A stretch of DNA of 64,000 nt from Chondrosia reniformis (lineage: Eukaryota; Porifera; Demospongiae; Chondrillida; Chondrillidae), in contig OX359190.1 in assembly GCA_947172415.1 (NCBI GenBank), positions 5,518,001 through 5,582,000 on the forward strand, read 5' to 3'. Position numbers and translations under genes: made by a program. Below, piece after piece: positions 25,519 to 38,179 of the stretch (positions are counted from its first letter, which is position 1; every line of letters starts with the position of its first letter). The notes below the pieces were generated by a model. That model did no database searches. It was not told the origin of the DNA and saw only the letters and a list, made by a program, of their open reading frames with translations.

Positions 25519-26340
25519 CGGTGTGTTAGAACCAATGATATAAGGGCCCAAGCTATCTCTGTGTTACAACCTGATGTACTTGCTATATCTGAAACAAGGT
25601 TACAGATTAATGAGTCTATGAAAGTGGATAATTATAAGTGGGTTGGGAATAATCGGAAGCAGACACAGCAAAGAGCCTTGAGTGGGTCAGGGGGAGTGGG
25701 CCTCATAATTAACAATAGCCTAACCGCCAAGTATGAAATTCAGGTACTAGATGATTCACACGAGGACATTCTTTGGGTTTTGCTTGATGCAATAAGGGAG
25801 GAGGATAGAGAAGACAGCCTAGTAGTGGGTGTGTGCTATATGCCACCATTTGGTAGTTCAATAGGGGAACACCCAGATGCCTTTTTCGATAGTTTGATAG
25901 ACTGTTTACACCAATATTATAGTTTAGGCTCTGTTGTTATATGTGGGGATCTAAATGCTAGATGTGGTTATGAGGTGGACCTCCATGAAGACTACATTGG
26001 AATTATTCCCAGTAGGCAGGCAATTCTTGAAATTAAGAACCCGAGTGGAGATATGTTGCTGCAGTTTTTAAGGGACTGCAAGTTATGTATGGTTAATGGA
26101 AGGTCTGGTAAGGACAACTTTACTTGTGTATCCCCAAAGGGACGATCTGTACTTGAGTTCTGTATTGTGGAGGCTGACTACTTCTCTAATGTTACTAACT
26201 TTTCAGTTAAAACACTATCAGAGTTTTTGGAAGAGACTAACATAGTGGAAAGGGAGCGGTTGCCTGATCATTCAATAATCAGCTGGGAATTAGATGGAGC
26301 TGTGCCAACATGCAGGACAAAGAAAGAGCAGGGTATATAA
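25519..26340 (+). pseudogene. LINE AP-like endonuclease (EEP) domain fragment
   Basis: Open frame beginning directly after the minisatellite (the coding sequence already reads NDIRAQAIS before the GTG at 25,561) and running back into the repeat at 26,336. It covers most of an endonuclease/exonuclease/phosphatase domain: PDVLAISETRL (metal-binding Glu), GGVGLIINN, VGVCYMPP, VICGDLNARCG (catalytic Asp and Asn) and LPDHSIISWEL (Asp-His pair) at the C-terminus. The usual SxxD position reads SVLEF. These are the features of APE-type LINE endonucleases, which nick target DNA. No reverse transcriptase follows and both ends are cut, so it is a fragment, yet it has no internal stop over about 270 codons. 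Confidence 0.85.
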
Positions 26341-27622
26341 CTAGTAAATACAGCTGGTACATACAACTAGTACATACAATTGGCACCTATAACTAGTAAA
26401 TATAACTAGTACTAGTACATAAAACTAGTTCAGAAAACTAGTAAATACAACTAGTACATACAACTAGTACAAAACTAGAACATACAACTAATATATAGAA
26501 CTATTACATACAATTAGTACATATAGCTATTAAATTCAACTAGTACATACGTATAACTAGTACCTACAACTAGTACATATAACTAGTACATAAAACTAGT
26601 GCGTTCAACTAGTACTCACAATGGTTACTACAACTAGTAACTAGAACTAGTAAATAGAATGGATGCATCATAACTAGTACAAAAACTGTTACATACAACT
26701 AGTTCATACAACTAGTATATACAATTAGTACTGAAAACTAGTACACACAACTAGTTCTACAACTAGTAGATAGAACGAGTACATAACAACTGGAACATAC
26801 AACTTGTATATACGAGTACATAGCTACTACATATGACTAGTATATAATTACAACTATTACATACAACTGGTACATAACTAGTACATACACCTTGTACATA
26901 ACTAGTACATACAACTTGTACATAGTATTGAGTACATAAAACTAGTATATACAACTACTACATAAACAATAAACTAGTACAAACAACTATATACTACATC
27001 CAACTACTACATACAACCAGTAGCTACAACTAGTAAATATAACTGGTACAAGTACATCCAACTAGTTCATACAATTAGTACATACAATTAGCACATTCAA
27101 TTAGTAATACAACTAGTATATATAACTAGTACGTTAAAGTAGTACTAAAACTAGTACACACAACGAGTACCTACAGAATACATACTATAACGATTACTAG
27201 AAACTACAACTAGTACATAAAGCTAGCCCATTCAACTAGTACAGGCAGCTAGTACATACAACTAGTACATACAGCTAGCACATACAATTAGTACATATAA
27301 CTAGTACACACTCATATAACTAGTAAATACAAATAGTAAATACAACTAATACTTACAACTAGCACATACAACTTGTACATATAACTAGTATATACAACTA
27401 ATATCTAGTACATACAACTAGTACATAGCTAGTACATACAACTAATATATACATACAACCAGTACACTGAACTTGTACAAACAATTAGCACATACAACTA
27501 CTATATACAACTAGGACCTACAAATAGGAAATATAGCTAGTTCTAGTACATACAACTAGAATCTAGTACATACAACTAGAACATACAACTAGTACAAGGC
27601 TAGTACATACAGCTAGTATATA
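26337..27622 (-). repeat. 13-bp minisatellite, AC orientation
   Basis: Array between the LINE fragment and a pogo-type MITE. No gene. Confidence 0.92.
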
Positions 27623-27965
27623 TAGTGAATCCTCGATTAAACAAACCTCAATTATCCGGATCCTCGATTATCCAAATCACAAAATTACCTTACAAGTGAC
27701 ATGTGCATTACGCAATTATGATACCAACGTATGCAAATGTGTCATATTTCAGTCGCGCTAATGTTTTTTGCTCGATCAAGAATGGCAGAGTCTACTAGAA
27801 CAGTTTTAAGTATTAAATCAATAGGTGTTTTGTTGGCGTGCTTGATCGTTCAAAGAAATCGTTCTACTGTTCTACATATTTGATTGTATTTCACTTATCC
27901 TACCTCATCCAAACAAAATTTTTATGCCATTTGACCAATGGGGTTTGAATTCCGAGGATTCACTG
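27623..27965. mobile_element. pogo/Tigger-type MITE, 343 bp
   Basis: Terminal inverted repeats: TAGTGAATCCTCGATTA at left and, reading inward from the right, CAGTGAATCCTCGGAATT. The insertion is bounded by TA on both sides (27,621-27,622 and 27,966-27,967), the expected target duplication for Tc1/mariner-pogo elements. CAGTGAATCCTCG plus an ATTATCCGGATCC-like continuation is characteristic of Tigger/pogo ends. No transposase. The best-defined insertion in the array. Confidence 0.85.
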
Positions 27966-28080
27966 TACATACAACTAGTACAAAGAACTTGTACAAACAA
28001 TAGCACATACAACTACTACATACAACTATTACATACAACTAGTACCTACAACTAGTACTTGCAAATTAGTACATATTTTG

Positions 28081-28109
28081 TAGTAGGAGTGTAGTACACA
28101 CTCCTACTA
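28081..28109. repeat. Short perfect hairpin
   Basis: TAGTAGGAGTGT and ACACTCCTACTA, 12-nt arms with a 5-nt loop. GGAGTGT is foreign to the array unit. No U tract follows, so it is not a convincing terminator. Confidence 0.5.
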
Positions 28110-28255
28110 CATATAAGTAATATATAAAAATATGACTAGTACATATACATAGTACATACACATAGCACATACAAATAGTACATACAACTAGTATTTACAA
28201 CTAGTACATACAACTAGTACATAAAATGAGTACATAAAACTAGTACATACAACTA

Positions 28256-28534
28256 GCAACTAGTCATTACAACCAGTATATATATAAAAGTAGTACATTT
28301 AACTAGTACATACAAATAGTATATACATACAACTAGTACATACAACTAGCAACTAGTCATTACAACCAGTATATATATAAAAGTAGTACATTTAACTAGT
28401 ACATACAAATAGTATATACATACAACTAGTACATACAACTAGCAACTAGTCATCACAACCAGTATATATATAAAAGTAGTACATTTAACTAGTACATACA
28501 AATAGTATATACATACAACTAATACATAAAATTA
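28256..28534. repeat. 93-bp higher-order repeat, three copies
   Basis: The block beginning GCAACTAGTCATTACAACC recurs at 28,256, 28,349 and 28,442 with an exact period of 93 bp and almost no differences (ATTAC becomes ATCAC in the third). Recent local amplification. Confidence 0.9.
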
Positions 28535-31500
28535 ATAGGTACAACTAGTTCACACAACTAGTAACTATCACATATAACTAGTACATGCGACTATGACATA
28601 CAACTAGTACATACAACTAGTACATGGAACTAGTACATACAACTAGTACAATGAACAAGTACATACAACTAGTAACTACAACAAGTAAATATAACTTGTA
28701 CATATAACCATTGCACACAACTAGTACATACAATTAGTACATATAGATTTTTACTACAACACACAACTAGTAACTACAACTAGTAAATATAACTAGTACA
28801 TACAAATGTTACACACAACTAGTACTTGCAACTAGTATATGCAACCAGTATCTTTTATCTGCTTACAACTAAGAAATACAATTAGTGCATACAATAAGTA
28901 TTTACAACTAGTTCATGTAACTACATACAACTAGTTTTTACAAATAGTACATACAACTAGTAAATACAGATTGTTACTAGTACATACGACTAGTACATGC
29001 AACTTGTACATACAGCTAGTATATAGTTCAAGTAGTATATACAACTAGTAAATATAACTATATAGTACCTACATCGATTCCCCACAATTAGTGTGTACAA
29101 GTAGTACATATAATTACATACAATTAGTACATACAACTAGTACATACAACTAGTCCATACAACTAGTCCATGCAACTGGCATATACATCTTGTACATACA
29201 TCTTAGTTACTAGTACATGCAACTAGTACATCCAACTAGTAACTGCAAAAAGTAAATATAAGTAGTAAATACAACCAAAACACACTAGTACTGCATAAAA
29301 GTAGGATATATATCTATAAACAATTAGCAAATACAACTGGCACATACAACTACTACATACATCTAGTTACTAGTACATTCAACAATTACACACAACTAGT
29401 TCATAGAAGTAGTACATACAACAAGTACATAAAACTAGTACATACAACAAGTTCATACAACTAGTACAAATTGTTTGTACATACAACTAGTACATACATC
29501 TAATTACTAGTACATGGAACTAGTAACTACAACTAGTACATATAACCATTATACACAACTATTACATACAACTAGTACATAAATTTACATACATCTAGTG
29601 CATTCCATTAGTACACACAACTACTATTAGTAAATATAACTAGTACATACAGCAATTACATACAACTAGTACATACAAGTAGTACATACAACTACACACA
29701 ACTAGTATATACATAGATCTAGTACAGACAATTAATACATTCAGACACTTACTAGTACATACAACTAGTACATACAACTAGTTAATAGTACATACAACTA
29801 GTGCCTAGAATTATTACATAAATCTAGTATATATTACTAGTACATACAACTAGTACCTACAGCTAATACATAACTAGTACATACAATTAGTACATAAAAC
29901 AGGAACATACAACGAGCACATAACTTACAATTAATACATACAAACATGAAACTACTACTTAGAATTGAGTACAAACAACTAGAACCTCCTACTAGTAAAT
30001 AAAACGAGTCCTAGTACATAAAGCCAGAACATACAACTAGTAATGAGTACTTACAAATATTACATACAACTAGTACATTCAATTAGTACATAAAATTGGT
30101 ACATACAATCAGTACGTTCAAGTAGTATTACGACTAGGACATATAACTAGTACATACAACTAGTACAAATAACCTGTACATACAACTAGTAACTACAACT
30201 AGTCAATATAACTATAAAGTACATACACAATAACACACAACTAGTACTTACAACTTGTAAATAAAACTGGAACATACAAGTAATATCTAGTACATTAAAC
30301 TAGTACATACAAATAGTACAAACAACTAGTATATACAACTACTACATACATCTAGTTACTAGTACATTCAACAATTACACACAACTAGTTCATAGAAGTA
30401 GTACATACAACAAGTACATTAAACTAGTTCATACAACTAGTACAAATAGTTAGTACATACAACTAGTACATACATCTAATTACTAGTACATGGAACTAGT
30501 AACTACAACTAGTACATATAACCATTATACACAACTATTACATACAGCTAATACATAAATCTACATACCACTAGTGCATTCCATTAGTACATACTACTAC
30601 TATTAGTAAATATAACTAGTACATACAGCAATTACATACAACTAGTACATATAACTCATACACACAACTAGTTACTAGTACATAGAACAATTACACACAC
30701 CTATATAGTACTTACAAGTAGATTATATAACTACATAAAACTAGTACATTCAACTAGTACATACAACTAGTAAATACAGATTCTTACTAGGACATACAAC
30801 TAGTACATACAACTCCTACAAACAACTAGTACATATAACTAGTACATGCAACTGCTTCCTAGTACATACAACTAGTACATACTACCAGCGCATAAACTAA
30901 TTCATACGACCAGTACTACAATTAGCTCATAGAACTAATACATATAACCAGCACATATAGCTAGTTCATATGAATAGTACACATACCTAGTACATACAAC
31001 TAGTACGTATAATCAGTATATACATATATAACTAGTACATATAATCAGTACATACATATATAACTAGTACATATGTATAGTACAAGTATAGTACTAGTAC
31101 ATATATACAACTGATATATATACAACTAGTATATATAACAAGTACATAAAACTGTTACATACAACTGGAACATACAACTAGCACACACCTAGTAATTACA
31201 ATTAGTACATACAATTAGAACATGCAACTACTACTTACAATTGAGTATATACAACTAGAACTTCCAACTAGTGAATATAAGAAGAGCTAGTACTTACAAC
31301 TACTACATACAACTAGTTACTAAGACATACAAGTAACACACTCAACTAGTACACACATCTACTTATTAGTACATGCAACTAGAAGACACAAATTGTATAT
31401 ACAACTACTACATATAACTTCTATAACTAGGACCTACAACTAGTACATTCAAGTAGTAAATACAGATTGTTACTAGTACGTACAACTAGAACATGCAACT

Positions 31501-34489
31501 AGAACATGCAACTAGTACATCTAACTAGTACATACAACTAGTACATAGAAGGAGTAACTACAAATAGTAAATATAACTGGTATATACAACTACTACATAT
31601 GACTACCTATAACTAGTACATACAACTAGTACATTCAAGTAATAAATAGAGATTGTTACTAGTACATACAACTAAAACCAGTACATATAAGTAGTACATT
31701 CAATTAGTTACTAATTCAAACAACTAGTACATGCAACTAGAAGCTACAACTAGTACAGAGAACTAGTACATAGAAATAGTGTATACAACTAGAACATACG
31801 ACTAGTTACTAGTACCTGCAACTAGTACATACAACTAGTACATACAACTAGTACCTACAACTAGTATATCTAACTAGTACATACGACTAGTTACTAGTAC
31901 ATAAAACTAGTACATACAACTAGTACACACAACTAGTATATACAACTAGTAGATACATCTAGTTACTAGTACATGCAAATAGTATATACAAGTAGTACAA
32001 ACAACTAATAACTACAGCTAGTACAAGTAAGTAGTACATACAACTAGTATATACAACTAATAGATACATCTAGTTACTAGTACATGCAACTAGTACATAC
32101 AAGTAGTACAACCAACTAATAGCTACAACTAGTACAAATAATTAGTAAATACAACAAGTATATACAACTAGTACACACATATAACTAGTACATATAACTA
32201 GTATATACAACTAGTTACTAGTACATCCCACAATTACACACAACTAGTACATAAACGTAGTACATATAGCAGTACATACAACTAGGACATACACCTAGAA
32301 CACACAACTAGTACATACATCTAATTACTAGTACATTCAACTAGTACCTACAATTAGTAACTACAACTAGTAAACATAACTAGTACATAAAACTAGTACA
32401 TACATCTAATTACTAGTACATGCAACTAGTACATAAAACTTGTAACTACAACTAGTACATATAACCATTACACACAATTTTTACTTACAACTAGTACATA
32501 CAACTAGTAACTACTATTAGTAAATATAACTTACATAAAGCAATTAAACACAGCTAGTACATAAAAGTAGTACATAAAACTACACACAACTAGTATATAC
32601 ATAGATCTAGTACAGAAAATTAGTACATACAGATAATTACTAGTACACACAACTAGTACATACAACTAGTACATTCAACTAGTTACTAGTACCTAGAACA
32701 ATTACACACACCTAGTACTTACAAGTAGAACATATAACTACATACAACTAATACATGCAATTAGTATATACAACTAGTATATCTAACTAGTACATACAAA
32801 TAGTTACTAGTGCATAAAACTAGTACATACAACTAGTACATGCAACTAGAATGTACAACTAGTAGATACATCTACTTACTAGTACATGCAACTAGGACAT
32901 ACAAGTAGTATAAACAACTAATAACTACAACTAGTACAAATAAGTAGTACATACAACAATTACACGCAACTAGTACAAACAACTAGTACATACAACTAGT
33001 AACTACAACTGGTAAATATAACAAGAACATAAAACAATTACACACAACTATTACATACAACTAGTACATACAAATAGTACATACAACTAGGACATACAGA
33101 TTGTTACAAGTAAATACAACTAAAACATACAATTGGTAAATCTTATAACTACAACTAGGTCAAATAACTAGTTCATACAACAATTAAACACAATTAGTAC
33201 ATATAACTATTCCATACAATTAATATATACCACTAGTATCTAGTACATAAAACTAGTACATACAACTAGTACATATAACTAGTACATGCAACTACTAACT
33301 ACAACTAGTAAATATAACTGTATATACAACTAGTTCATATGACTACCTACACTAGTACATATAACTACTACATTCAACTAGTTACTGGTACATAAAACTA
33401 GTATATACAACTAGAATATACAACTAGTACATTCAACTAGGACACACATCTAGTTACTAGTACATGCAACTAGTAGATACAACTAGTAGATACGACTAGT
33501 AGATACAACTAATAACTACAACTACTAAATATAATAAAATAAGTACATACAGCCATTTCACACATATATTACATACAAGTACTACATATATTTGCATACA
33601 ATTCGTATATACAGATAGTTACTAGTCTATTCAATTAGTACATAAAACTACTACATACAACTAATACATATAACTAATACATACAACTAGTTACTAGTAC
33701 ATACAACTAGTACATTCAAATGATACATCCAAATAGTACCTTCAATTAGTAGGTACAACTAGTACTATAACTATTACAAAGAACTTGTACATACAACTAT
33801 TACATACAACTGGTTACTACTGCAATCATTAACTCTGTACAACTAGTACATAAAAGGAGTTACTAGTACATGCAACTTGTACAAATAACTAGTGTATACA
33901 ACTAGTACAAAAAATAGTACATACAACTAGTGACTGGTATATACATTCAAGAACTACATTTAACTAGTACATACAACTAGTTACTAGTACATATAACTAG
34001 TACATACAACTAGTACATAGAACTTGTGCATAAAACTACATAGAAATAGTACATAAAGCTAGTATATACAAGGAGTAAATATAACTAGTACATACAACTA
34101 TTACATATAACTAGTACAGGCAACTACTTACTAGAAAATTCAACTAGTAAATACAATTAGCACATACAACTAATACATATTTCTAGTACATACAGCAATT
34201 ACACAAAACTAGTACATACAACTTGTCCATATAACTATATACAACTAGTACATACAACTAGTAAATACAGATTGTTTCCAGAACATACACATATACATAC
34301 AACTAGTATATACAACTTCTAACTAAAACATATATACAACTAGTACATACAACTAGTACCTGCAACAAGTAAATACAACTAGTACATACAACTAGTACAT
34401 GCAACAATTGCTCACAATGAGTACATACAATTAGTACATATAACCAGTACATAAAACTAGTATATGCAACTAGTATATACTACTTGTAG

Positions 34490-35035
34490 TACTAGTTGTA
34501 TTAACTAGTTGTATGTACTATTCATACGTACAAGTTATATGTGTATGTTCTACTTATCCTTACTAGTTCTATGTACAAGTTTTATGTAAGAGTTGTATGT
34601 ATTAGTTGTATTTACTAGTTGTATGTACTAGTTTTATGTACTCGTTGTATGTACTAGTTGTATGTACCAGTAGAATGTACTAGTTGTATGCATTAGTTAT
34701 GTGTACTATTTGTATGTACTAGTTGTATGAACTTATTATATGTACTAGTTGTAAGTACTAGTATTATGTACTAGTGGTAATCACTAGTTGTAAGAACTAG
34801 TTATATGTAGTAGTTGTATGTACTAGTTGTACGTACTAGTTATAAATACCAGTTGTATGTACTAGTTGTATGCACTAGTTGTAAGTACTAGTTATAGGTT
34901 CTAGTGGTATGTACTAGTTATATGTACTAGTTGAATGTACTAGATATATGTACTAGTTGTATGCACTAGTTATGTGTTCTAGTTGTATGTACTAGTTGTA
35001 TGAACTGGTTGTATGTACTGGTTGTAATCTTCAGT
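34490..35035 (+). repeat. 13-bp minisatellite, TG orientation; orientation switch point
   Basis: Within about 15 bp (34,475-34,490, TACTACTTGTAGTACTAG) the array changes from AC to TG orientation with no inserted element, forming a dyad. From here to 56,277 all units are TG-oriented. Confidence 0.9.
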
Positions 35036-35211
35036 ATAGATATTACGCATGTGTAACATGTCTACGAATTTCCGATTTTTGTAAATCGTCTATTAGCACA
35101 TTCAGAGGTGTCACATTCCAGGCGGAAGTGTCTCTAGCATGTGACCTGCTCGTGAATCAGAGCACCAGCCACTGAAACGTCACTAGTCATCACTAATCGT
35201 TATCGATGTTA

Positions 35212-35405
35212 AATTATCAATTATGAAAACTTATGAGCAATTGCGGAGGAAGGCCAACGACAGAGGAAGGCCAATAAAGGCCTACGTGACCGAAACGTTC
35301 TATTTTTCTTTTGATTATACTATGTTAATAATCAAAAGAAGAATAGAACGTTTTTCTTTTGATTATACTTCGTTAATTGCTCATACATTTTCGCCATTGA
35401 TAATT
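35212..35405. mobile_element. 194-bp MITE-like element with 31-bp inverted ends
   Basis: AATTATCAAT..GAAAA..TATGAGCAATT at left matches the reverse complement of the right end at 26 of 31 positions. Inside is a second hairpin (35,296-35,350; CGTTCTATT arms with CTTTTGATTA) whose left arm is also repeated directly afterwards. No coding capacity. Confidence 0.65.
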
Positions 35406-35688
35406 ACGTAGATATTGGTAGACATGCAATATGTTTACTGTTTCCACTTACCTCTTACAATAACAAACAACTTCGATCAAGGAAACTGTATCGCTACCGA
35501 GAAGCCTTACTTGACATATCAACTTCGGAAGTCTAATGCTTGTATAACGTGTTACCAAATATTTGGGTGCATATGCAACGTCATAAGACGTCATTGTATG
35601 ATGGCTAAGCTATATCACTAATTTCGGCTGATAATCACGTGACAATACCATTACTCGAAGGAGAAGAGACAAATGGAAAACGAACCGA

Positions 35689-35971
35689 TTATTAGACAGT
35701 GGGGAATTGTATATCTAACCATTTTTTGACATCAATCTCTTCAGTAAGTAACAGCCTAAAAGTTGTATGTAAACTCCTGGAATATTCCCTTGTTTAACTG
35801 AGATATGAAGTACTAGATGCGCCTGATAAAGGTACAAAAATACGTTTTCGATTGTAATTCAAAAAGTAAAGGGAATTTAAAAGGAGTATACATACCATCG
35901 TTAGATATCATTATCCTTCATAGATTGGTGTCACCATTTATTCTATATTCGTATTTTCCACTGTCTAATAA
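35689..35971. mobile_element. 283-bp inverted-repeat unit, possible MITE
   Basis: Perfect 14-bp inverted ends TTATTAGACAGTGG / CCACTGTCTAATAA. A further AAGGAGAAG / CTTCTCCTT pair lies just outside (35,658 and 36,014). The 69-codon frame at 35,817-36,026 crosses the right end and is unlikely to be a gene. Confidence 0.5.
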
Positions 35972-36227
35972 AACATTTTTGGCGATTTGGCACCTATCAC
36001 TTACGGCCGCTAACCTTCTCCTTTAAGCCTCTTGTAGCCAAATTATTAAGAAAGAATAGCGCTTCAAATCTATATAATTTGTTTAGTGATACGATGTTTC
36101 TAAAGTAAAATAGAGTAGATTAAAAAAGAGTGTTAGTTAACGACTTTTTTTGAAAATTTCCGGAAGTATGGACATGTTCCACTAGCATAGTGATGTGTAG
36201 TAGTTGTATGTAGTAGTTGTATGTACT

Positions 36228-36545
36228 AGTTAGGGACTGCCTCAGGCAGCCCTTATATTGTTTTCATTAGCCGATTTTGTTGTACGGCTTCATGTTACGG
36301 AAAGATATTTATATATATATATATGTATATATATAATACGGGTTCATACACAACTATGGTAACACTTAATTTATACTTCAATACATCGTTTTTACAAATG
36401 GCGGTGTTCAGGAAGCTTTAGTTTACAACACTGTTCCATCGTTATTTATAAAGTTAAGGACACTTAAGCATCCTGAATCGTTGGTATTACGAATATATAT
36501 ATCAAACCCAACAATGTGGCAGAGTAGTTCGAATTAATTCGGGGG
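36228..36545 (+). mobile_element. Unclassified dispersed repeat C, copy 1
   Basis: Begins with a palindrome (GGGACTGCCTCAGGCAGCCC, 36,228-36,247), then CTTCATGTTACGG, an (AT)n tract (36,307-36,340), TCAATACATCGTTTTT and AAATGGCGG. Copy 2 at 56,278 shares all of these in the same order and orientation at roughly 75% identity, and likewise starts right after TG-oriented minisatellite. No coding capacity; class unknown. The right boundary is uncertain; bases 36,546-36,598 match nothing else here. Confidence 0.6.
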
Positions 36546-36598
36546 ACGGCAGACCGACGAGTTTTTAAACTAGAAATAATTGTTTTTTTTCTAATTGG

Positions 36599-37537
36599 AT
36601 GTACTCATTGTATGTACTAGTGTATGTACTGGTTATATGTACTTATTGTATGTACTAGTTATATGAAATAGTTATAAACTAGTAGTATTTTGTAGTTATA
36701 TGTGTATGCACTAGTTGTATGTACTATTTATATATACTAGTTATATGTGTATCTTCTAGTTATTTTTACTAGTTGTATGTACTAGTTGTATGTATTAGTT
36801 TTTTGTACTAGTTGTATGTTTATGTACTAGTTGTATGTACTAGTTGTAAACACTAAATATAGAGTACTTGTTATATGTACTATTTTTATGTACTGGTTGT
36901 AAATTCTAGACATATGTACTGGTTGTATGTACTAGTTATATGTACTAGTGCTATGTCCTTGCTTTATGTACTACTTGCATATACTTGTTATGTACTAGTT
37001 GCATGGACTAGTTGTATGTACTAGTTGTATGTCCTAGTTTTATGTACAAGTTGCATATACTAGTTATGTACTAGTGGTGTGTACTAGTTTTATGAACTAG
37101 TTGTATGTACTAGTTGTATTTACTAGTTATATGTGTATGTTCTAGTTATATGTTCTACTTGTATGTACAAGTTGTATGTACTAGTTATGTATTAGTTGTA
37201 TGTAGTATTTATATGTACTATTTATATGTGTATGTTCTAGTTATCCATACTAGTTCTATGTACAAGTTGTATGTACTAGTTGCATGTACTACTTGTATGA
37301 AGTAGTTGTAAGTACTAGTTGTATGAACTAGGTCTATTTCTAGTTCTATGTATTGGCTACTAGTTGTATGTACTACCTTTTGTATATACTAGTACTAGTC
37401 ATATTTCCTAGTTTTAAGAAACTACTTGTGTGTACTAGTTGTATGTACTAGTTGTATGTGGTAGTTGTATATATTGGTTGAATTTACTTTTTGTATGTAC
37501 TAGTGGTATGTACTAGTTGTATTTACTAGTTATATGT
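36599..37537 (+). repeat. 13-bp minisatellite, TG orientation
   Basis: Array block. Its part 37,114-37,320 is nearly identical to 50,692-50,900 (see that entry). It ends against the RLE LINE. No gene. Confidence 0.9.
37114..37320 (+). repeat. Long-range duplicate of 50,692-50,900
   Basis: About 200 bp of minisatellite is near-identical to a block 13.6 kb downstream, including shared irregular units (TATGTGTATGTTCTAGTTAT and the order of variants); conceptual translations differ at about 2 of 63 positions. The similarity points to recent copying across 13 kb of the array. Confidence 0.8.
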
Positions 37538-38179
37538 GCTGAAACTCCTACAAATGATCATCCTAGTCCAAGGACAAGTGGCAATGATCAACTGATGCAA
37601 CTTTTAGGCAAAGCAAAAGATGCCTGTCTCCGAAAAAAACCTGGAGATTTCTCTGATAGAAAACCCTGTGGGGCGGTGCGGTTCAACCATGTTGATACGG
37701 CACTGCTTCAGGAGGCCAATGATTGGGTGGAGAAAGAGTGGCAGGAAGGCCCTAGGTCGGCCTGGCACCTGAACTGCCTAGTCTACTCTGTTGCTATGGC
37801 TGTGAGGGGAAAAACAACCTATGAATCGCAGCCATGCAACCAGGGAAGGAAATCAGATATTCAGAAGGGAAGTAAGAAACAGGAAGGTCACATAAGTGAC
37901 AGGAAGGCCAAAGGCCTTAGGTTTAGAAGACTGCTTGCCTGGTTGGATGTGGAAATAGCACGTCAATAGAGTAATAAGCCTATGACCAAACGCCAGAAAG
38001 TACTCCAAAGAAAGCTTAGGAGGGAGTTCCATTCATTAAACCTGAATGTGCTGATTAGAGCTCGGGAACAGACACTGGGGAAACCCAGGGTCTGGACCCT
38101 ACAAGAGCGAAGATCGGTTGACCGCAGGAAATTCCAGGAACAAAACCACCTTTGGAATACCCAAAGGAAGTTCGGATGA
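37538..38179 (+). pseudogene. RLE LINE N-terminal region
   Basis: One frame with a single in-frame stop at 37,967-37,969, then TKRQKVLQRKLRREFHSL and a basic stretch to 38,179. The segment ANDWVEKEWQEGPRSAWHLN is a pre-RT region; I see no zinc finger or Myb DNA-binding motif, which R2-type proteins usually have further upstream, so the true N-terminus is missing. A frameshift near 38,140-38,160 links it to the reverse transcriptase. Confidence 0.7.

Larger units (their letters stand above)
27968..34489 (-). repeat. 13-bp minisatellite, AC orientation, longest uninterrupted block
   Basis: A 6.5-kb array without a foreign island. It includes a 12-nt-arm hairpin (28,081-28,109), three 93-bp tandem higher-order repeats (28,256-28,534) and a pair of about 300-bp duplicates near 29,350-29,640 and 30,350-30,650 (shared TACATTCAACAATTACACAC). 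Variant units with TTACTAGTAC become common after 29 kb, so this block has its own sub-family. No gene. Confidence 0.92.
35036..36185. other. 1.15-kb gene-free mosaic with nested inverted repeats
   Basis: Non-satellite DNA. Short frames (62, 68, 69 codons) show no recognisable motif and I do not call them. It contains a 194-bp MITE-like element (35,212-35,405) and a 283-bp inverted-repeat pair (35,689-35,971). The outer ends share weak inverted similarity (AACATGTC with TTCCG nearby at both sides), so the whole could be one larger non-autonomous DNA element. Confidence 0.5.
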
